Source: Salegentibacter sp.
GTDB lineage: Bacteria; Bacteroidota; Bacteroidia; Flavobacteriales; Flavobacteriaceae
Direction of reading: 5' to 3'
DNA length: 64,000 bases
Assembly (NCBI GenBank): GCA_017795085.1
Contig: CP051246.1
Span: 2,668,514 to 2,732,513, forward strand
Part shown: in pieces, positions 17,112 through 24,922 of the stretch
How the letters are laid out: each line of letters starts with the position of its first letter
How positions within the stretch are numbered: the stretch's first letter is position 1
The notes under the pieces: generated by a model
What the model was told of the DNA's origin: nothing
Databases searched by the model: none
Seen by the model: the letters and a program-made list of their open reading frames with translations, nothing else
Translations under genes and position numbers: made by a program

Positions 17112-17564
17112 ATGGCAAAAAGTAAATTACTTGAAATGAACAACGTTGGTATCGTTGTAGAAAACCTAGACAATGCCATTTCCTTTTTCACAGAAATCGG
17201 ACTTCAGCTTGAAGGGAGAGGGATGGTTGAAGGGGAATGGGCCGGTCAAGTAACAGGGCTTGGAAATCAATCTGTAGAAGTTGCAATGATGGTTACACCT
17301 GATGGACATAGCAGACTTGAAATTTCAAGATTTCTAAGACCGACAACCATTTCAGACCATAGAACAGCTCCTGTTAATTCTCTTGGGTATCTAAGAGTTA
17401 TGTTCAGAGTTGACAACATTGACGAGTTGGTATCCAGACTAACAAAGCAAGGTGCTGAACTTGTTGGCGAAGTTGTTCAGTATGAAAACATATATCGGCT
17501 TTGCTACATTCGAGGGGTTGAAGGACTTTTAGTTGGATTAGCAGAACAACTAAATGAAAAATAA
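17112..17564 (+). CDS. VOC-superfamily (glyoxalase/bleomycin-resistance-like) protein
   Basis: The ATG at 17,112 (MAKSKLLEMNNVGIVVE) is preferred over an in-frame TTG at 17,097. The 150-aa protein has two beta-alpha-beta-beta-beta modules: NNVGIVVENLDNAISFFTEIG at the start and LRVMFRVDNIDELVSRLTKQGAELVGE in the second half, ending RGVEGLLVGLAEQL. VOC proteins bind a metal and act as glyoxalases, dioxygenases, fosfomycin thiol-transferases or drug-binding proteins; the subtype is not evident. It shares a cassette with the Arr fusion gene 75 bp downstream, which favours an antibiotic or toxicant role. Confidence 0.8.
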   Translation: MAKSKLLEMNNVGIVVENLDNAISFFTEIGLQLEGRGMVEGEWAGQVTGLGNQSVEVAMMVTPDGHSRLEISRFLRPTTISDHRTAPVNSLGYLRVMFRVDNIDELVSRLTKQGAELVGEVVQYENIYRLCYIRGVEGLLVGLAEQLNEK

Positions 17565-17638
17565 GTGTATTATGAAAAGCAATGAACTGTCAACCCAAAC
17601 CATCAAAGAATAAACAGATTTTTAATAATAAATAAAAT

Positions 17639-18382
17639 ATGGAATTTTCATCATCCAACAATATCGTTAAACTTTGTCTTCAAGGTATGGAAATGGAAGA
17701 AAAAGGGAAACCCGAAGAAGCTAGCAAACTATTTCATCAAGGTTGGGATGAGGCAACGAGCAATTTTGAAAAATTTCTAGCAGCACATTATGTAGCCAGA
17801 CATCAAAAAGACGTTTCCGACAAATTAAGTTGGCTTGAAAAGACATTGCAGTTTGCATTAAAGATAAATGATGACACAGTTAAAAGTGCTTTTCCTGCCT
17901 TACATTCAAATATTGCTAAATGCTATGAAGATTTAAACGACCCTGACAATGCGAGAAAAAACTATGATTTAGCAAAATCATTTAGAGAAAAACCATCTGA
18001 CAAAGGTCCTTTTTATCACGGAACGAAAGCAGATTTACAGGTGGGCGATTTGCTGACAGCAAGAGGGAACTCTAATTACAAACCCGAACTCAAAATGAAT
18101 CATATTTATTTTACAGCTTTAGTTAATGCAGCAGGACTTGCTGCGGCATTGGCAAAAGGTAACGGACGTGAACGAGTTTATATAGTTGAGCCAACAGGAA
18201 GTTTTGAAAACGACCCAAATGTTACAGATAAAAAATTTCCGGGCAACCCGACACGTTCATATCGTTCGGAATCATCATTGAAAATCGTTGGCGAAGCAAC
18301 CGATTGGGTTGGACAGACAACAGAAGACATCCAAAAATGGAAAGCGAAATTAGCAAATAACAAAGGAGAAATAATTAATTAG
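17639..18382 (+). CDS. Helical-repeat domain fused to Arr-type rifamycin ADP-ribosyltransferase
   Basis: Residues 1-120 are helical, TPR-like (GMEMEEKGKPEEASKLFHQGWDEA, LHSNIAKCYEDLNDPDNARKNYDLAKSF). Residues 123-225 form an Arr domain: PFYHGTKADLQVGDLLT, NHIYFTALVNAAG, RVYIVEPTGSFENDPNVTDKK, PGNPTRSYRSESSLKIVGEATDW. His127, Tyr157 and an Asp in NDPNVTD match the positions reported as important in Arr enzymes, which inactivate rifamycins by ADP-ribosylation using NAD+. Typical Arr proteins are about 140-150 aa and lack the N-terminal domain. arr genes are classic integron cassette cargo, in keeping with this array. Rifampicin resistance is predicted, not shown. Confidence 0.85.
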   Translation: MEFSSSNNIVKLCLQGMEMEEKGKPEEASKLFHQGWDEATSNFEKFLAAHYVARHQKDVSDKLSWLEKTLQFALKINDDTVKSAFPALHSNIAKCYEDLNDPDNARKNYDLAKSFREKPSDKGPFYHGTKADLQVGDLLTARGNSNYKPELKMNHIYFTALVNAAGLAAALAKGNGRERVYIVEPTGSFENDPNVTDKKFPGNPTRSYRSESSLKIVGEATDWVGQTTEDIQKWKAKLANNKGEIIN

Positions 18383-18424
18383 TACAGAACACGGAAGACT
18401 GATAAAGACAACGAACCGCCAATT

Positions 18425-18703
18425 GATTGGATGGCTCCGCCATCAAATGACGGAGTACACCCCTCACACCACTCCCGAAAGCCTTCGGGATACGGGTCTC
18501 GCATACGGCGGTTCAACAATGAAACTCATCGATTATATCGTATTAGACTAACATGACTTTTCACATTTAAGCGGCTTACTAATGGTTCAAAGAGCCTGTC
18601 CTGAGGGATTCGCAGGATCACCCCTGCCCATAAGGGACTTGCACCCTATAGATTAATCTTTTACCTTTCGGTGAAAGAAAAGATGCCCCTGCTGGGCACA
18701 CAC
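18425..18703 (-). mobile_element. Heavily deleted group II intron remnant, type A copy 4
   Basis: Only about 280 nt remain: the 5' end (GTGTG-CCCAGC, near 18,703) with GGTGCAAGTCCCTTATGGGC, joined at about 18,570 to a 3' end with domain V and a domain VI stem (CCATCCAATC) at 18,425. One strand of domain V is replaced by a different hairpin (CCCGAAAGCCTTCGGG, 18,467-18,484), so this copy is very unlikely to splice. Confidence 0.65.
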
Positions 18704-18764
18704 ACCATGTAACTGCAATAGCCGCGAAAATGCGACTATTACAGTTATATTTACGTTATGTGCA
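18704..18764 (+). repeat. attC-like palindrome opening the PEPM/Ada cassette
   Basis: ATGTAACTGCAATAGCCGCG pairs with CGACTATTACAGTTATAT, almost the same hairpin as at 715-757. It ends in GTTATGTGCA (18,755-18,764), complementary to GCACATA at 20,653-20,659. Confidence 0.6.
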
Positions 18765-18841
18765 AGCGCAAAAAAAAATACTCGTCCAATTTTCGGTTGC
18801 TGACTAAATTTCATCAATATTACTTTGCATAAAAATATAAA

Positions 18842-19600
18842 ATGATGGAATTTAAAGAATTATACAATCAGAAAAAACCCTTATTAATCGGAAATGTTTG
18901 GGACGTTCCAAGTACTAAAACTGCCGAAAAACTAAATTTCCAAGCAATCGGAACTTCAAGTTCCGCAATTGCATCGCTTTTAGGATATAACGATGGCGAA
19001 GAAATGGAATTTTCTGAATTGGAATATTTCGTAAAGCGGATTGCTATAAGCACAAATCTACCTTTGTCCGTTGATTTGGAATCGGGATATAGTCGCAAAC
19101 CAAAAGAAATCGTTAATCACATTAAAAGATTAGCAAAATTAGGAGTTGTTGGCATTAATATCGAAGATAGTGTTGTTAACGAAAAACGGATTTTATTAAA
19201 CGCTAATGACTTCGCAAAGACACTAAAAGAAATAAAGGTGGAATTGGAAAAGGAAAATGTTGATGTTTTTATAAACGTGAGAACAGATACATTTATCTTG
19301 CTTCAAGAAAACGTCATTGAAGAAACAAAAAAAAGAATCCAACTTTATCAAAATGCTGGAACAAATGGAATTTTCGTTCCCTGTATTGAGAAAGAAAATG
19401 ACATTAAAACAATTGTCGATTCAACCAATTTACCAATTAATGTAATGTGTATGCCTAACCTTCCAAATTTTGAGACATTAACAAAATTAGGTGTAAAACG
19501 AATAAGTATGGGGAATTTCCTTTTCGACAAGATGTATGATAAATTTGAAGAAAGCTTACAAGCTGTTTTAAACCAAAGTTCATTTAAGTCAATATTTTAA
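18842..19600 (+). CDS. PEP mutase/isocitrate lyase superfamily enzyme
   Basis: The 252-aa protein is a compact TIM barrel of the PEP mutase/isocitrate lyase superfamily: LLIGNVWDVPSTKTAEKLNFQAIGTSSSAIAS, SVDLESGYSR (metal-binding acidic residues), GVVGINIEDSVV, INVRTDTF, and a C-terminal PNLPNFETLTKLGVKRISMGN. Related small members are annotated as oxaloacetate decarboxylase or PEP-phosphonomutase-like. The KKCGH-type isocitrate lyase motif is absent. It starts about 80 bp after the cassette arm and ends one base before the ATG of ada, so the two genes are co-transcribed. A metabolic link to alkylation repair is not obvious. Confidence 0.8.
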   Translation: MMEFKELYNQKKPLLIGNVWDVPSTKTAEKLNFQAIGTSSSAIASLLGYNDGEEMEFSELEYFVKRIAISTNLPLSVDLESGYSRKPKEIVNHIKRLAKLGVVGINIEDSVVNEKRILLNANDFAKTLKEIKVELEKENVDVFINVRTDTFILLQENVIEETKKRIQLYQNAGTNGIFVPCIEKENDIKTIVDSTNLPINVMCMPNLPNFETLTKLGVKRISMGNFLFDKMYDKFEESLQAVLNQSSFKSIF

Positions 19601-19601
19601 A

Positions 19602-20660
19602 ATGCTGATTAAAGACAATAACAAAATCGAAACTTATTATCAAGCTCTGTTAGATAGAAAACAGAGCTTTGTTGGTATTTTCTTTGTAGGCGTAAAAACC
19701 ACTTCTGTTTTTTGCATTGCGACTTGCCGAGCAAGAAAGCCAAAACTTAAAAATGTAGAATTTTACACCTCTTTTAAAGAAGCTTTGGATAATGGATATA
19801 GACCTTGCAAAATCTGCAAACCGACAGAAAATGCAAATCAAACACCTGAACAAGTCGAGAAAGCAATTATATTGGTAAAAGAAAACCCTAAAGAAAAAAT
19901 AACCGACTTCCAATTAAGGAAAAAAGGAATTAGTCCAGAAGTAGTACGTAGATGGTTTAAAAATAATTATGGTATGACTTTTCAAGCATATCAAAGAATG
20001 TATCGAATAAACAATGCCTTTCAAGAATTGAAAAAAGGAAAGAACGCTACACATACTGCTTTTGACACAAGTTACGAATCGTTAAGTGGTTTTGGCTATA
20101 CTTTTAAAAAACTTATAGGCAAATCACCAAAGCAAATTAATGATAAAAACATAATCCTTATAAACCGACTTACAACACCTTTAGGCCCAATGTTTGTTTG
20201 TGCAACAGCTAATGGAATTTGTTTATTAGAGTTTGTAGATAGGCAAATGCTTGAAACAGAATTTAAAGACCTTCAAAAGTTGTTGAAAGCAAATATTATT
20301 TCAGGCGAGAACGAACATATGAAACAAGCCAAGAAAGAGATTAAAGAATACTTTGAGGGTTCAAGAAAAAAATTTGACGTAAAACTTGAAACACCAGGAA
20401 CTGATTTTCAAAATTCAGTTTGGAACTGTTTACAACAAATAGAATTCGGAAAAACTATAACTTATCAAAAACAAGCAGAAAAAATTAACAATCCAAAAGC
20501 AATTAGAGCAGTTGCATCTGCTAATGGCTATAATAGAATTTCTATTGTTGTACCTTGTCATAGAGTAATCGGAAAAGACGGAAAAATGACTGGATATGGT
20601 GGAGGAATTGAACGAAAGAAATGGCTAATTGAACACGAACGGAAGAACGCCAGCACATAG
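19602..20660 (+). CDS. ada: Bifunctional Ada: alkyl-DNA methyltransferase and AraC-type activator
   Basis: The 352-aa protein has all Ada parts: an N-terminal zinc domain with Cys38, Cys42, Cys69 and Cys72 (FCIATC...CKIC), where Cys38 should take methyl groups from phosphotriesters; an AraC-type HTH (about 85-180, KGISPEVVRRWFKNNYGMTFQAYQR); and a C-terminal O6-alkylguanine transferase domain (TYQKQAEKINNPKAIRAVASANG, active-site VVPCHRVIG, Cys319). It repairs alkylated DNA and, once methylated, activates its own operon. It is coupled to the preceding PEPM-like gene. Its stop codon overlaps the cassette end: the final G of TAG is the last intron base at 20,660. Confidence 0.9.
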   Translation: MLIKDNNKIETYYQALLDRKQSFVGIFFVGVKTTSVFCIATCRARKPKLKNVEFYTSFKEALDNGYRPCKICKPTENANQTPEQVEKAIILVKENPKEKITDFQLRKKGISPEVVRRWFKNNYGMTFQAYQRMYRINNAFQELKKGKNATHTAFDTSYESLSGFGYTFKKLIGKSPKQINDKNIILINRLTTPLGPMFVCATANGICLLEFVDRQMLETEFKDLQKLLKANIISGENEHMKQAKKEIKEYFEGSRKKFDVKLETPGTDFQNSVWNCLQQIEFGKTITYQKQAEKINNPKAIRAVASANGYNRISIVVPCHRVIGKDGKMTGYGGGIERKKWLIEHERKNAST

Positions 20661-20951
20661 TCGAGTAGGTAAAGGGGAGTCCCACCCCTAAACCTCTCCC
20701 GTACGTGAACCTCTCGATTCATACGGCTCTTGTAATGCAGTCGGTAAAAGTCTAAATAGTTTTAGACCAGTTTGTAACCCAATTCCCAATGATAGAAAAG
20801 ATTGGGATAGTCTTGTAACCGAAGCCATTTTGCGGCTTTGACTTTGCTTCCTTTAAAGCGTTTATACTTGTTGAGTATCCATCTGATCATACGGTTGTGT
20901 AAGTAATAAAATACTGGCTGTAAGCTCCGGTGGCTTATTTTTCTATAATAT
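20660..20951 (-). mobile_element. 3' fragment of group II intron closing the cassette array
   Basis: Minus-strand order: a piece of RT C-terminus (20,763-20,951, related to 5,060-5,245 with small indels), domain V (20,705-20,735) and domain VI ending CTACTCGAC at 20,660. It is the same intron type as 3,012-5,830 but without the nested IIC intron, so it shows the undisturbed V-VI junction. Similarity stops abruptly at about 20,951, which marks the array boundary. Confidence 0.75.
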
Positions 20952-20978
20952 GGGTTAATTCAAGCAAAATCTTATTTG

Positions 20979-22664
20979 CTAAGGCTTTATTCCACTTTTT
21001 CCCGTATAATTCCCTTTGTTGATTTCGCCTATAAAAAAGGTTGGCGACACACCGGTACGACGCTTAAAAGCATTGACAAAACGCTGTGTACTGCTAAAAC
21101 CCACTTCCTCTGCCAGAGCTTTATTTGTATAATTTCTATAGAGCTTTTTATGCTTTAGCAATTGTATGATATGATCTATTTTTAAATCATTGATATACTC
21201 CACCACCCCTTTTTGTCTGTAGTGTGCTATGACTTTAGACAAGTACCTGTTATTGGCATTAAATGAAGCGGCAAGTTTAACCAGGGTCAGGTCTTCCTGC
21301 AAATACTCTTTTCTTTCCTCAAATTCATCAAGTTTTTTTAATATGGTGCCTGCCACTTCCTCCTTAATAGCTAGCTTACTGGGGTTTGAAGGTTTCTTTT
21401 TTGCTGGGATCTTATCTGTATTAATTTCCTTCATGAGCTCTGCAAATTTCTTCCTGTTTCGGTAATGCCGGTATATGCCGTACATAATAAAAAGCAAGAC
21501 TATTATCCCCGCCATGGCCAGGAAGCTATCTTTACGCTTCCCTTTTACAAGCAGCTTTTCTATTTTGGCTTGTTGTTGCACAAGTTCGCGGGTACTGTAT
21601 TCCTTATAAATTTTTCCTGATAAGTATTTATAGGTAGCATTGAGTACACTATCTACTTTAATCAATTGTTTGATGTAGTATAGTTCGGTTTTGGAATTCT
21701 GCTTATTCTTATAATAGTCAATGAGCAGCTCATAATTTTCTCTTAGGTCAGGACGGATATATCCTCTTTTCGAAAAAATATTATCCACCTTTTTAAAATA
21801 CATCAAGGCCTTTTCCTGTTGACGCATCGCCCAATAACTACGTCCTATATAAAAATAGGCCACCGCCACATTGGCAAAGTCTCCACGGTCTTTAATAAAA
21901 GACAATGTTTCTTTTAAGGTCTTTATGGCCAGATCGTAATTTTCCCGGTGGTAGTGGTTGATGCCTTCGGAATGTGTAAAATACGTATCCATACTATGAT
22001 TGTCCAGGCGTTTCGCTTCAGCGAGCCCTAATGTATTGGTCTCAGAACATAACCCATAGTTCCCCATACGGTTATAACAAAGTGCCAGGGAGTGTAAACT
22101 ATTCAGGTACGCTCTCTTATTGGCCACCTTGAAATAAGCAATACACTGCTCGAACAGCCTAACAGCTTGGTCGTAGTACCCCAGGTAATATTTAATGTGC
22201 CCTATCATGTACTTTACTTTGTTTTTCAGATAGGTATCCTGGGTGTTCTTTATATAATCATAGGCCTTAATATAATAATCCAGGGCCTTGTCATTTTCTT
22301 TTTCGCCATAATACACAATCCCCCGGGTTAAATAGGCCGAACCGATCAGGGCAGAATCTCCCGATTTCTTCGAGGCATATACCATACTGTCGGAATAGAT
22401 TAATCGCAATTTTCGCTCGGAATGATGCAGGTAATTTTTATATCCGTTGACGATCTCTTCCCAGTTTTTTTCTTTTTGCGCCTTAACCAAAAAGCCACGG
22501 AGATACTGATCCTGCATCTTTTGATCGTTTTCGACTTTGATCCGGTTGAAAAGTTCATCGTAACTCTTTTCTAAGAGGCTATCCGGAACGTGGTGAGATG
22601 ATGACTGGGAAAATATCGGAGTTACGGAAAGAACAAATATGATTACATAAATCTTTAAAAGCAT
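20979..22664 (-). CDS. TPR-containing, membrane-anchored AraC-type regulator
   Basis: The start MLLKIYVIIFVLSVTPIFSQ (22,664) gives a clean signal peptide; the longer frame to 22,790 adds an unlikely extension. The protein of about 561 aa has TPR repeats in the periplasm (SAYLTRGIVYYGEKENDKALDYYIKAYDYI, YLGYYDQAVRLFEQCIAYF), a transmembrane helix (FLAMAGIIVLLFIMYGIY) and a cytoplasmic C-terminal AraC HTH (LVKLAASFNANNRYLSKVIAHYRQKG...ALAEEVGFSSTQRFVNAFKRRTGVSPTFFI). This layout is common in Bacteroidota as a one-protein sensor-regulator. It is divergent from the lipoprotein gene at 23,005, with candidate direct-repeat operators between. Confidence 0.85.
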   Translation of the reverse strand: MLLKIYVIIFVLSVTPIFSQSSSHHVPDSLLEKSYDELFNRIKVENDQKMQDQYLRGFLVKAQKEKNWEEIVNGYKNYLHHSERKLRLIYSDSMVYASKKSGDSALIGSAYLTRGIVYYGEKENDKALDYYIKAYDYIKNTQDTYLKNKVKYMIGHIKYYLGYYDQAVRLFEQCIAYFKVANKRAYLNSLHSLALCYNRMGNYGLCSETNTLGLAEAKRLDNHSMDTYFTHSEGINHYHRENYDLAIKTLKETLSFIKDRGDFANVAVAYFYIGRSYWAMRQQEKALMYFKKVDNIFSKRGYIRPDLRENYELLIDYYKNKQNSKTELYYIKQLIKVDSVLNATYKYLSGKIYKEYSTRELVQQQAKIEKLLVKGKRKDSFLAMAGIIVLLFIMYGIYRHYRNRKKFAELMKEINTDKIPAKKKPSNPSKLAIKEEVAGTILKKLDEFEERKEYLQEDLTLVKLAASFNANNRYLSKVIAHYRQKGVVEYINDLKIDHIIQLLKHKKLYRNYTNKALAEEVGFSSTQRFVNAFKRRTGVSPTFFIGEINKGNYTGKSGIKP

Positions 22665-22836
22665 ATGTACGGAATAGATTGATGGGATCAATGCCAGGAA
22701 ACGCATTTTATATGCTGCCCAATAGTGAAATTGCCGTCTATCACCATTAAACAACATTAGTCGGGCAAAGCCTTTATTCAAAATTAACATATTGTAATTA
22801 ATACAAGTGTTGTTTTAACATAAAAACCGGTGTGGA

Positions 22837-22870
22837 TTTTCGGAAAACACCTATAAAGTTTTCGGAAAAC
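22837..22870. promoter_or_regulatory. Direct-repeat operator candidate for the TPR/AraC regulator
   Basis: Two copies of TTTTCGGAAAAC lie at 22,837-22,848 and 22,859-22,870, start to start 22 bp, i.e. about two helical turns on the same face. AraC-type regulators typically bind direct repeats with this spacing. The pair sits between the divergent regulator and the lipoprotein gene at 23,005. Confidence 0.5.
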
Positions 22871-23004
22871 CCACTCCACTGGGCTTGTACCTTGCGATTC
22901 ATGAGCATAGCTTTGTCCGTGGATTCCAAAAGTATAGTTCTACTTACCCGGGTGAAATGAACTGATGAAAATTAAGTAATCAGAACATTAACACATCTAC
23001 AATC

Positions 23005-23661
23005 ATGAAAATTTTAGTACCTCTAATTGGTATTGCGTGGATAGCTATATCCTGTAGTACGGAAAATGACCTTGACTATAACACCAATGAAATAGAAACG
23101 CTACAAAGCGCCCCGGAGACTAACGCTCATACGTATGACCTGGCTGGACGTATATACCGGAAAATACAGGATAGACATTCCGGAAATGCTACAAAAACTG
23201 CAACTATACCGGAAGTCTATAAGAAAGTGCAAACCTTGATGGATAAATACAACCTAAAAGAAAAAAAGGTCACGAATGTATCTCAAATAAAGATCAATCC
23301 ATCCGATAGCTCGCTGGATTCCTTATTGGTGGCCTCTCCCCTCTCCCAACCCGCCAGGGAAAGTTTTTCAGACTTTATTTACGAGGTTGTCGATACAACA
23401 TATCCTACTTACCAGGACTGTAAAGCCTATATACTGACCTATGAAAGCGAGGTTATGCAACAGTCGGACTGGTCGGAGGAAGATAGGACTATGATTCTTA
23501 CCGCTACATCCCTCATACGACAAACCGGATATACGCTCTATACCGACCGGGAAGACGAAGATTGGGATATTGCCATTGGAAATGTATACGTAGTCGTTGC
23601 CGGTGTTATCGAAAATACCCAAACTGCTATTGTTAATGCATTAATGTATTTTCTTGATTAA
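23005..23661 (+). CDS. Hypothetical lipoprotein
   Basis: The 218-aa protein has a short lipoprotein signal (MKILVPLIGIAWIAISC, Cys17). The mature part is not recognised; it is Thr/Asp-rich and has a C-terminal hydrophobic helix (IGNVYVVVAGVIENTQTAIVNALMYFL). It may follow the control of the divergent TPR/AraC regulator, whose operator candidates lie about 140 bp upstream. The next small membrane gene begins 11 bases downstream and is probably co-transcribed. No function can be stated. Confidence 0.55.
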   Translation: MKILVPLIGIAWIAISCSTENDLDYNTNEIETLQSAPETNAHTYDLAGRIYRKIQDRHSGNATKTATIPEVYKKVQTLMDKYNLKEKKVTNVSQIKINPSDSSLDSLLVASPLSQPARESFSDFIYEVVDTTYPTYQDCKAYILTYESEVMQQSDWSEEDRTMILTATSLIRQTGYTLYTDREDEDWDIAIGNVYVVVAGVIENTQTAIVNALMYFLD

Positions 23662-23672
23662 CATTCTTTCAA

Positions 23673-23927
23673 ATGAAGATCGGCCTCCAATTGAAGTTCA
23701 AATTGGTAAACACATTTTTGATTTTATTGATCATGTTAAACATAACAAGCCTGTATTTCATCTATGATTTATACACTTACGATGAACTATTAGCCTATTT
23801 ACCTGATAATTCTATTAAAAGTGATTCTCCAAGAAGCCTGGCCATAATCCTATTTATAGGCACCTTAATTAATATACTTTATGTCTATATCAGTTTAATA
23901 TCCAGGCTTTTTACTGCCCCGGGGTAA
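23673..23927 (+). CDS. Small two-span membrane protein, unknown
   Basis: The 84-aa protein has two clear transmembrane helices (LKFKLVNTFLILLIMLNITSLYFIYDLY and SLAIILFIGTLINILYVYISLI) separated by an acidic loop. It lies 11 bases after the lipoprotein gene. It is not recognised; the pair could be an exported two-component unit such as a lipoprotein with a membrane helper, but that is a guess. Confidence 0.45.
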   Translation: MKIGLQLKFKLVNTFLILLIMLNITSLYFIYDLYTYDELLAYLPDNSIKSDSPRSLAIILFIGTLINILYVYISLISRLFTAPG

Positions 23928-23957
23928 CGTTCCCTTTATCCCCTACCTCAAATTATA

Positions 23958-24818
23958 ATGCCATGTATAATGAGCCTTGATTATCGACATGTTTATCTTA
24001 TAGACTTCATAGCCACCCAGAAACCACAAAAAATACCGAGCCCTAATTTCGCAGATCATAATTTTACCATCATCATTGTAAATGCAGGCAAGCTGCATCT
24101 AACAATAAAGGGAGGAGAAATCCAAGTAATCGCTAAAAACTTGCTTATCATAACCGGGCCGCAATATTATTGGGAGGTTCAATTAATGGAACAATCCGAA
24201 ATATGGATGCTTTCCTTTAATCCACTGTATTTTTATGGGAGCCATTTGGAAAAAAATGCCCCGAGCTTCCTGAGCTTTCTAATGTCACTCGGATATTCGA
24301 AATTGAAATTGAAATCAGCAGATTTCAGTATTCTCATACAGTGGTTCAATATCCTGTATAAGAAGGATGCCACCCCCCAGAACCAGCCGTATGAACACAA
24401 AGTGTTATTTCGGGAAATTCAGATACTCATGCGAGAATTACGAGAGATTTATTTTAATTCTATTCCGGAATTTATGGCAGGGTATCAACACAAATACCTT
24501 ATTGTTTTTCGGTTTTTACAACATTTAGAGCTACATTTTAAGACCCAGCACAGTGTACAATTTTATTCGAATTCGCTTTATTTAAGTGCGGATTACCTAT
24601 CTAGGATTGTGAAAGAGGTAATCCAGAAAAATGCAAAACAATGTATTGAAGAAAAAATAATGGATACCGCAAAGCTACTCTTAATAGAAAATAGGACCAT
24701 CTCTCAAATAGGTGCTTATTTGGGGTTTAAAACGACTTCTCATTTTTGTTATTTTTTTAAAAAACATACCTCGCTTTCTCCATCTGCATTTCGAAAACAG
24801 GATAATAAGTCACGATAA
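23958..24818 (+). CDS. AraC-family transcriptional regulator
   Basis: The 286-aa protein has an N-terminal cupin-like sensing domain (FADHNFTIIIVNAGKLHLTIKGGEIQVIAKNLLIITGP) and a C-terminal AraC HTH pair (YSNSLYLSADYLSRIVKEVIQKNAKQCIEEKIMDTAKLLLIENRTISQIGAYLGFKTTSHFCYFFKKHTSLSPSAFRK). Ligand unknown. A second Met at 23,970 is an equally possible start. It lies just upstream of rteC; AraC regulators are common at this position in Bacteroidota integrative elements and may take part in the control of excision, but that is inference. Confidence 0.85.
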   Translation: MPCIMSLDYRHVYLIDFIATQKPQKIPSPNFADHNFTIIIVNAGKLHLTIKGGEIQVIAKNLLIITGPQYYWEVQLMEQSEIWMLSFNPLYFYGSHLEKNAPSFLSFLMSLGYSKLKLKSADFSILIQWFNILYKKDATPQNQPYEHKVLFREIQILMRELREIYFNSIPEFMAGYQHKYLIVFRFLQHLELHFKTQHSVQFYSNSLYLSADYLSRIVKEVIQKNAKQCIEEKIMDTAKLLLIENRTISQIGAYLGFKTTSHFCYFFKKHTSLSPSAFRKQDNKSR

Positions 24819-24922
24819 GGTAGCACTCACTTTAATTTAGTCAATGGCAATTCCGAAAAAAGCAGGGACAAATGGTAACAACATTTGAGAAAAATATTTA
24901 TGCGCTTTAAAAGTTATGGGGA

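Noticed and set aside
22665-22790. N-terminal extension of the TPR/AraC regulator
   Set aside because: The shorter start gives a standard signal peptide, while the extension would bury it and overlap the promoter region.
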